Positions 6,352 to 8,256 of a stretch of DNA of 8,256 nucleotides are shown one piece after another (within the stretch, counting starts at the first letter, position 1; each line of letters opens with the position of its first letter). The stretch covers positions 1 through 8,256 of the forward strand of contig JAJFHB010000696.1 of assembly GCA_021775795.1 (NCBI GenBank), in the 5' to 3' direction. Position numbers and translations under genes: made by a program. The notes under the pieces are model-generated. The model was not told the origin of the DNA and searched no databases. It was given only the letters and a program-made list of their open reading frames with translations. Origin of the DNA: Hyphomicrobiales bacterium. GTDB lineage: Bacteria > Pseudomonadota > Alphaproteobacteria > Rhizobiales > JAJFHB01.

Positions 6352-6807
6352 ATGGAGCCACTTATCCGGGAAATCAGGGAAGCATTCGCTGAATGCACCC
6401 CGCCGAGTGATGCCCAGCTTCTGCATCCGGACTGTATGGACGATGTGGATGTTCTGGAATTCTATGGGGGCGTCCGCTGGCAGGATATGACTGACGAGAT
6501 GGTTGTCTATGGCTACGCTGCACCAACCGCGTTCAGCCCGCTGGCGTTTCGGTATTATCTGCCCGCTTATCTCATATGGACCCTGAACAATCTGGACAGC
6601 GCCGAACATGCGAGCGAAAGCATCTTGCTCGCGCTTGATCCGGGCACCAGTAAGGAAATGCTTCACGATTTCAGGAAATCAAAATTTTCACTGTTCACAC
6701 CAGCCCAGATTGCAGTCGTCAAAAACTTCCTTTGGCGTGTTTCTGAGGATCGGGATCTTGGTGCGTTAGCGGATCTGGCCTTGGTACATCACTGGATTGA
6801 TGCTTAG
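6352..6807 (+). CDS. DUF6714-like hypothetical protein, 151 aa
   Basis: A small soluble protein with no signal peptide or membrane segment. It resembles the DUF6714 family as I remember it. Residues 43-50 hold a W-x-D-M-x-x-x-M segment, followed by FSPLAFRYYLPAYLIWTL (61-78), the strongest family-like element. SILLALDP (90-97) and FSLFTPAQ (112-119) come next, then a closing helix that begins near IAVVKNFLW. No function is established for this family to my knowledge. An in-frame TAG at 6340 means the gene cannot start earlier than 6352, yet no Shine-Dalgarno site precedes that ATG; a short-leader transcript is possible. It is divergently paired with the 157-aa gene and followed by a 135-bp gap before the GNAT gene. 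The family call is moderate, the coding call good. Confidence 0.6.
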   Translation: MEPLIREIREAFAECTPPSDAQLLHPDCMDDVDVLEFYGGVRWQDMTDEMVVYGYAAPTAFSPLAFRYYLPAYLIWTLNNLDSAEHASESILLALDPGTSKEMLHDFRKSKFSLFTPAQIAVVKNFLWRVSEDRDLGALADLALVHHWIDA

Positions 6808-6845
6808 CGGCCCGTATGTGGCGGGACTACCAGAACAGGAGCAGG

Positions 6846-6891
6846 GCGCCAGTGGCTTCGCACAAAAGCAAAAATGATTTATTGCTGGCGC
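6846..6891. repeat. 7-bp inverted repeat upstream of the GNAT gene
   Basis: GCGCCAG (6846-6852) and CTGGCGC (6885-6891) are perfect inverted copies separated by 32 nt. They lie between the DUF6714-like gene and the preferred GNAT start, so they could be a regulator site or the stem of a leader RNA. With arms this short, chance is possible. Confidence 0.3.
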
Positions 6892-6942
6892 ACAGGCAGA
6901 ATCGAAATGCCTAAGACCGCAACTTACGTGCGAGATCGATCT

Positions 6943-7398
6943 ATGACGCAATCCACCTATCAAGTCCGGACGATGAAGCCTGGCGACCACGACACCTGGC
7001 ACACGCTGTGGACCGGGTACCTCAGTTTTTACAAGAGCACATTGGACAACGATATTTATGCTGCCACCTGGGAGCGCCTCATGTCGGATGACCCTCATTT
7101 TGGCGGCTTCGTTGCGGTAGATGAGACAGACACTCCAGTCGGACTGGCCCATTACATCGTGCACCCCTCAACCTGGTCACCAAAGCCCTATTGCTACCTG
7201 GAAGACCTTTATGTGAGGCCGGACCTGCGCGGGGGTGGCGTCGGTCACGCTCTTATTGATGCATTGGGAGAACGAACTGAAGAGCTCGGATGCGCCCGCC
7301 TTTACTGGCAGACCCAGGAGAAAAACTACAAGGGCCGGATGCTCTATGATCAGGTTGCAGAAAAGACGCCCTTCGTCGTTTATGAACGGTGGCTGTGA
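6943..7398 (+). CDS. GNAT family N-acetyltransferase
   Basis: This 151-aa enzyme should transfer an acetyl group from acetyl-CoA to an amine; the acceptor is unknown. The acetyl-CoA-binding motif A is clear: LEDLYV (86-91) on the central strand, followed by RGGGVG (96-101), fitting R/Q-x-x-G-x-G/A, and the following helix. The C-terminal part ARLYWQTQEKN...GRMLYDQVA...FVVYERWL is typical of the motif B region and final strands. ATG 6943 is preferred because the GNAT fold begins there (YQVRTMKPGDHD). In-frame ATGs at 6874 and 6907 would add 23 or 12 residues that do not look like family sequence, and none of the three has a strong ribosome site. The stop is one base before the start of the HAD gene, so the two are surely co-transcribed and probably translationally coupled. 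Confidence 0.9.
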   Translation: MTQSTYQVRTMKPGDHDTWHTLWTGYLSFYKSTLDNDIYAATWERLMSDDPHFGGFVAVDETDTPVGLAHYIVHPSTWSPKPYCYLEDLYVRPDLRGGGVGHALIDALGERTEELGCARLYWQTQEKNYKGRMLYDQVAEKTPFVVYERWL

Positions 7399-7399
7399 G

Positions 7400-8113
7400 A
7401 TGAACACGATCCCTGATCATGCCGTCATTTTCGACATTGATGGCGTTCTTCTGCATTTGACGCGCAACGAAGAGAAGCTCTTTTTCGACGCCTTTCGGGA
7501 TGTGTTCAATGTTGCCGAACATCACATCAATCCAAACTGGGGCAGCTATAAAATACGCAATGACGTTGAAATTGTAGACGAGCTTCTGGAGCGCCACTTT
7601 GGAAGAGCCCCTACTCAAACCGAAGCAAGCGCTGTGCTTGAGCATTACACCAAATCAATTGATGCCGGCCTTTTAAGCGGTGAACTCAGCGCCCGGGAGA
7701 TTGAAGGCGCAAAGCCACTGCTGCAAAGCCTGGCCGCCGGCGACACCTTCCGATTGGGTCTTGCCACTGCCAACATTCAGGAGACAGCCGAAATTCGGCT
7801 GAAGAATGCAGATCTTTGGGGCTATTACCATGTCACCGGATATGCGGAAGCACGCGGGCCGAAGATCAATATTTTGCGCGATGCCATTTCTCAGCTGGAA
7901 ACCAATGGCGGAGCGATCTCACCTGACCGCATCGTTTATCTGGGCGACCAACTGGGTGATCTGGATGCAGCGCGCGAAAATGGCGTTCACTTCGTCGGCA
8001 CATCACCGAGCGCTGAACAACGGCAGGTGCTGCGCGACAATGGTGCGGAGACCGTAAGCGAGGGACATCACGAAACGGAAGCCCTTATCCTTGGACACCT
8101 CGGTCTAAAGTAG
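7400..8113 (+). CDS. HAD family hydrolase, phosphoglycolate-phosphatase-like
   Basis: This 237-aa cytosolic enzyme probably dephosphorylates a small phosphorylated metabolite using Mg2+. All four HAD motifs are present: motif I FDIDGVL (nucleophile Asp12, acid/base Asp14), motif II Thr123 in LATAN, motif III Lys155 in ARGPK, and motif IV GDQLGDLD (Asp183 and Asp187). Residues about 18-105 form a helical C1-type cap between motifs I and II, as in Gph-like and beta-phosphoglucomutase-like members. Asp two residues after the nucleophile favours a phosphatase or phosphomutase. ATG 7400 is chosen although the frame is open further upstream: it begins just before motif I, follows the GNAT stop by one base, and has GGTGG close upstream. 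The substrate is not deducible. A partnership with the GNAT enzyme is inferred from the gene coupling only. Confidence 0.9.
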   Translation: MNTIPDHAVIFDIDGVLLHLTRNEEKLFFDAFRDVFNVAEHHINPNWGSYKIRNDVEIVDELLERHFGRAPTQTEASAVLEHYTKSIDAGLLSGELSAREIEGAKPLLQSLAAGDTFRLGLATANIQETAEIRLKNADLWGYYHVTGYAEARGPKINILRDAISQLETNGGAISPDRIVYLGDQLGDLDAARENGVHFVGTSPSAEQRQVLRDNGAETVSEGHHETEALILGHLGLK

Positions 8114-8126
8114 AACCGCTGCCAGA

Positions 8127-8256
8127 TTATTCGTCCGAATGCTGCGATGGGTGCGCGGCGGCGAAGGCTTTGTTTGTGCTGCAGGTTTCCTCGACACTCA
8201 GGATCTTCGGATAATCGTCGAGGGGAACTTCAAAAAGCCGTGCATTGAAATGCTGT
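8127..8256 (-). CDS. maiA: Maleylacetoacetate isomerase / zeta-class glutathione S-transferase (C-terminal 42 residues only)
   Basis: Only the 3' end is in the window; the gene continues past the right edge. The visible 42 residues include QHFNARLFEVPLDDYPKIL and end with KAFAAAHPSQHSDE before a TAA. This matches the pattern of zeta-class GST C-termini, with Q-x-x-NA near the start, a D-x-YP-x-I helix start, and AFxxAHPxxQPD at the end. Such enzymes isomerise maleylacetoacetate to fumarylacetoacetate with glutathione in tyrosine/homogentisate breakdown. The call relies on this short tail, so a related GST is possible. It is convergent with the HAD gene, with 13 bp between the stops and no obvious terminator in that gap. 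Confidence 0.7.
   Translation of the reverse strand, partial: QHFNARLFEVPLDDYPKILSVEETCSTNKAFAAAHPSQHSDE

Noticed and set aside
5805..6807. Reading the divergent pair as a toxin-antitoxin system
   Set aside because: Toxin-antitoxin genes are normally co-directional and overlapping, and neither protein shows toxin or DNA-binding motifs.
7235..7399. An N-terminal extension of the HAD protein overlapping the GNAT gene
   Set aside because: The extra 55 residues are an out-of-frame reading of the GNAT gene, and HAD motif I sits at the expected place when ATG 7400 is used.

Overview
The window looks like a chromosomal stretch of a Gram-negative bacterium, most likely an alphaproteobacterium. This rests on moderately high GC, good Shine-Dalgarno sites, protein style, and a zeta-class GST/maleylacetoacetate isomerase gene at the right edge. 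I have no marker gene to fix the genus. I saw no tRNA, rRNA, CRISPR array, insertion sequence or phage gene.

Left half (1-4612, all on the minus strand, read right to left): a compact four-gene ABC-exporter operon. It runs ATPase (GldA-like), ABC-2 permease (GldF-like), a large membrane-anchored GldG/ABC_transp_aux protein, then a DUF4340 protein cut by the left edge. The genes overlap by 8 bp or are separated by 2 and 16 bp, so they are probably co-transcribed and translationally coupled. Relatives of the first three are gliding-motility proteins in Bacteroidetes. In proteobacteria the same set occurs without gliding, and its substrate is, as far as I know, not established.

Middle (4613-5074): a 460-bp divergent intergenic region. 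It holds a strong ATPase ribosome site directly abutted by a perfect 6-bp inverted repeat, a second small inverted repeat, and weak promoter-like sequences in both directions.

Right half (5075-8256): small, mostly unassigned genes. An exported 222-aa protein ends in a degenerate peptidoglycan-binding-like domain (+). Convergent to it is an unrecognised 157-aa cytosolic protein (-), which is divergent from a DUF6714-like protein (+). Then come a tightly coupled GNAT acetyltransferase and HAD phosphatase pair (+), and convergent to them the C-terminal end of a maleylacetoacetate isomerase (-).

No clear undescribed defence or mobile system is visible. The best candidates for a second look are the ABC module of unknown substrate and the divergent pair of uncharacterised small proteins.
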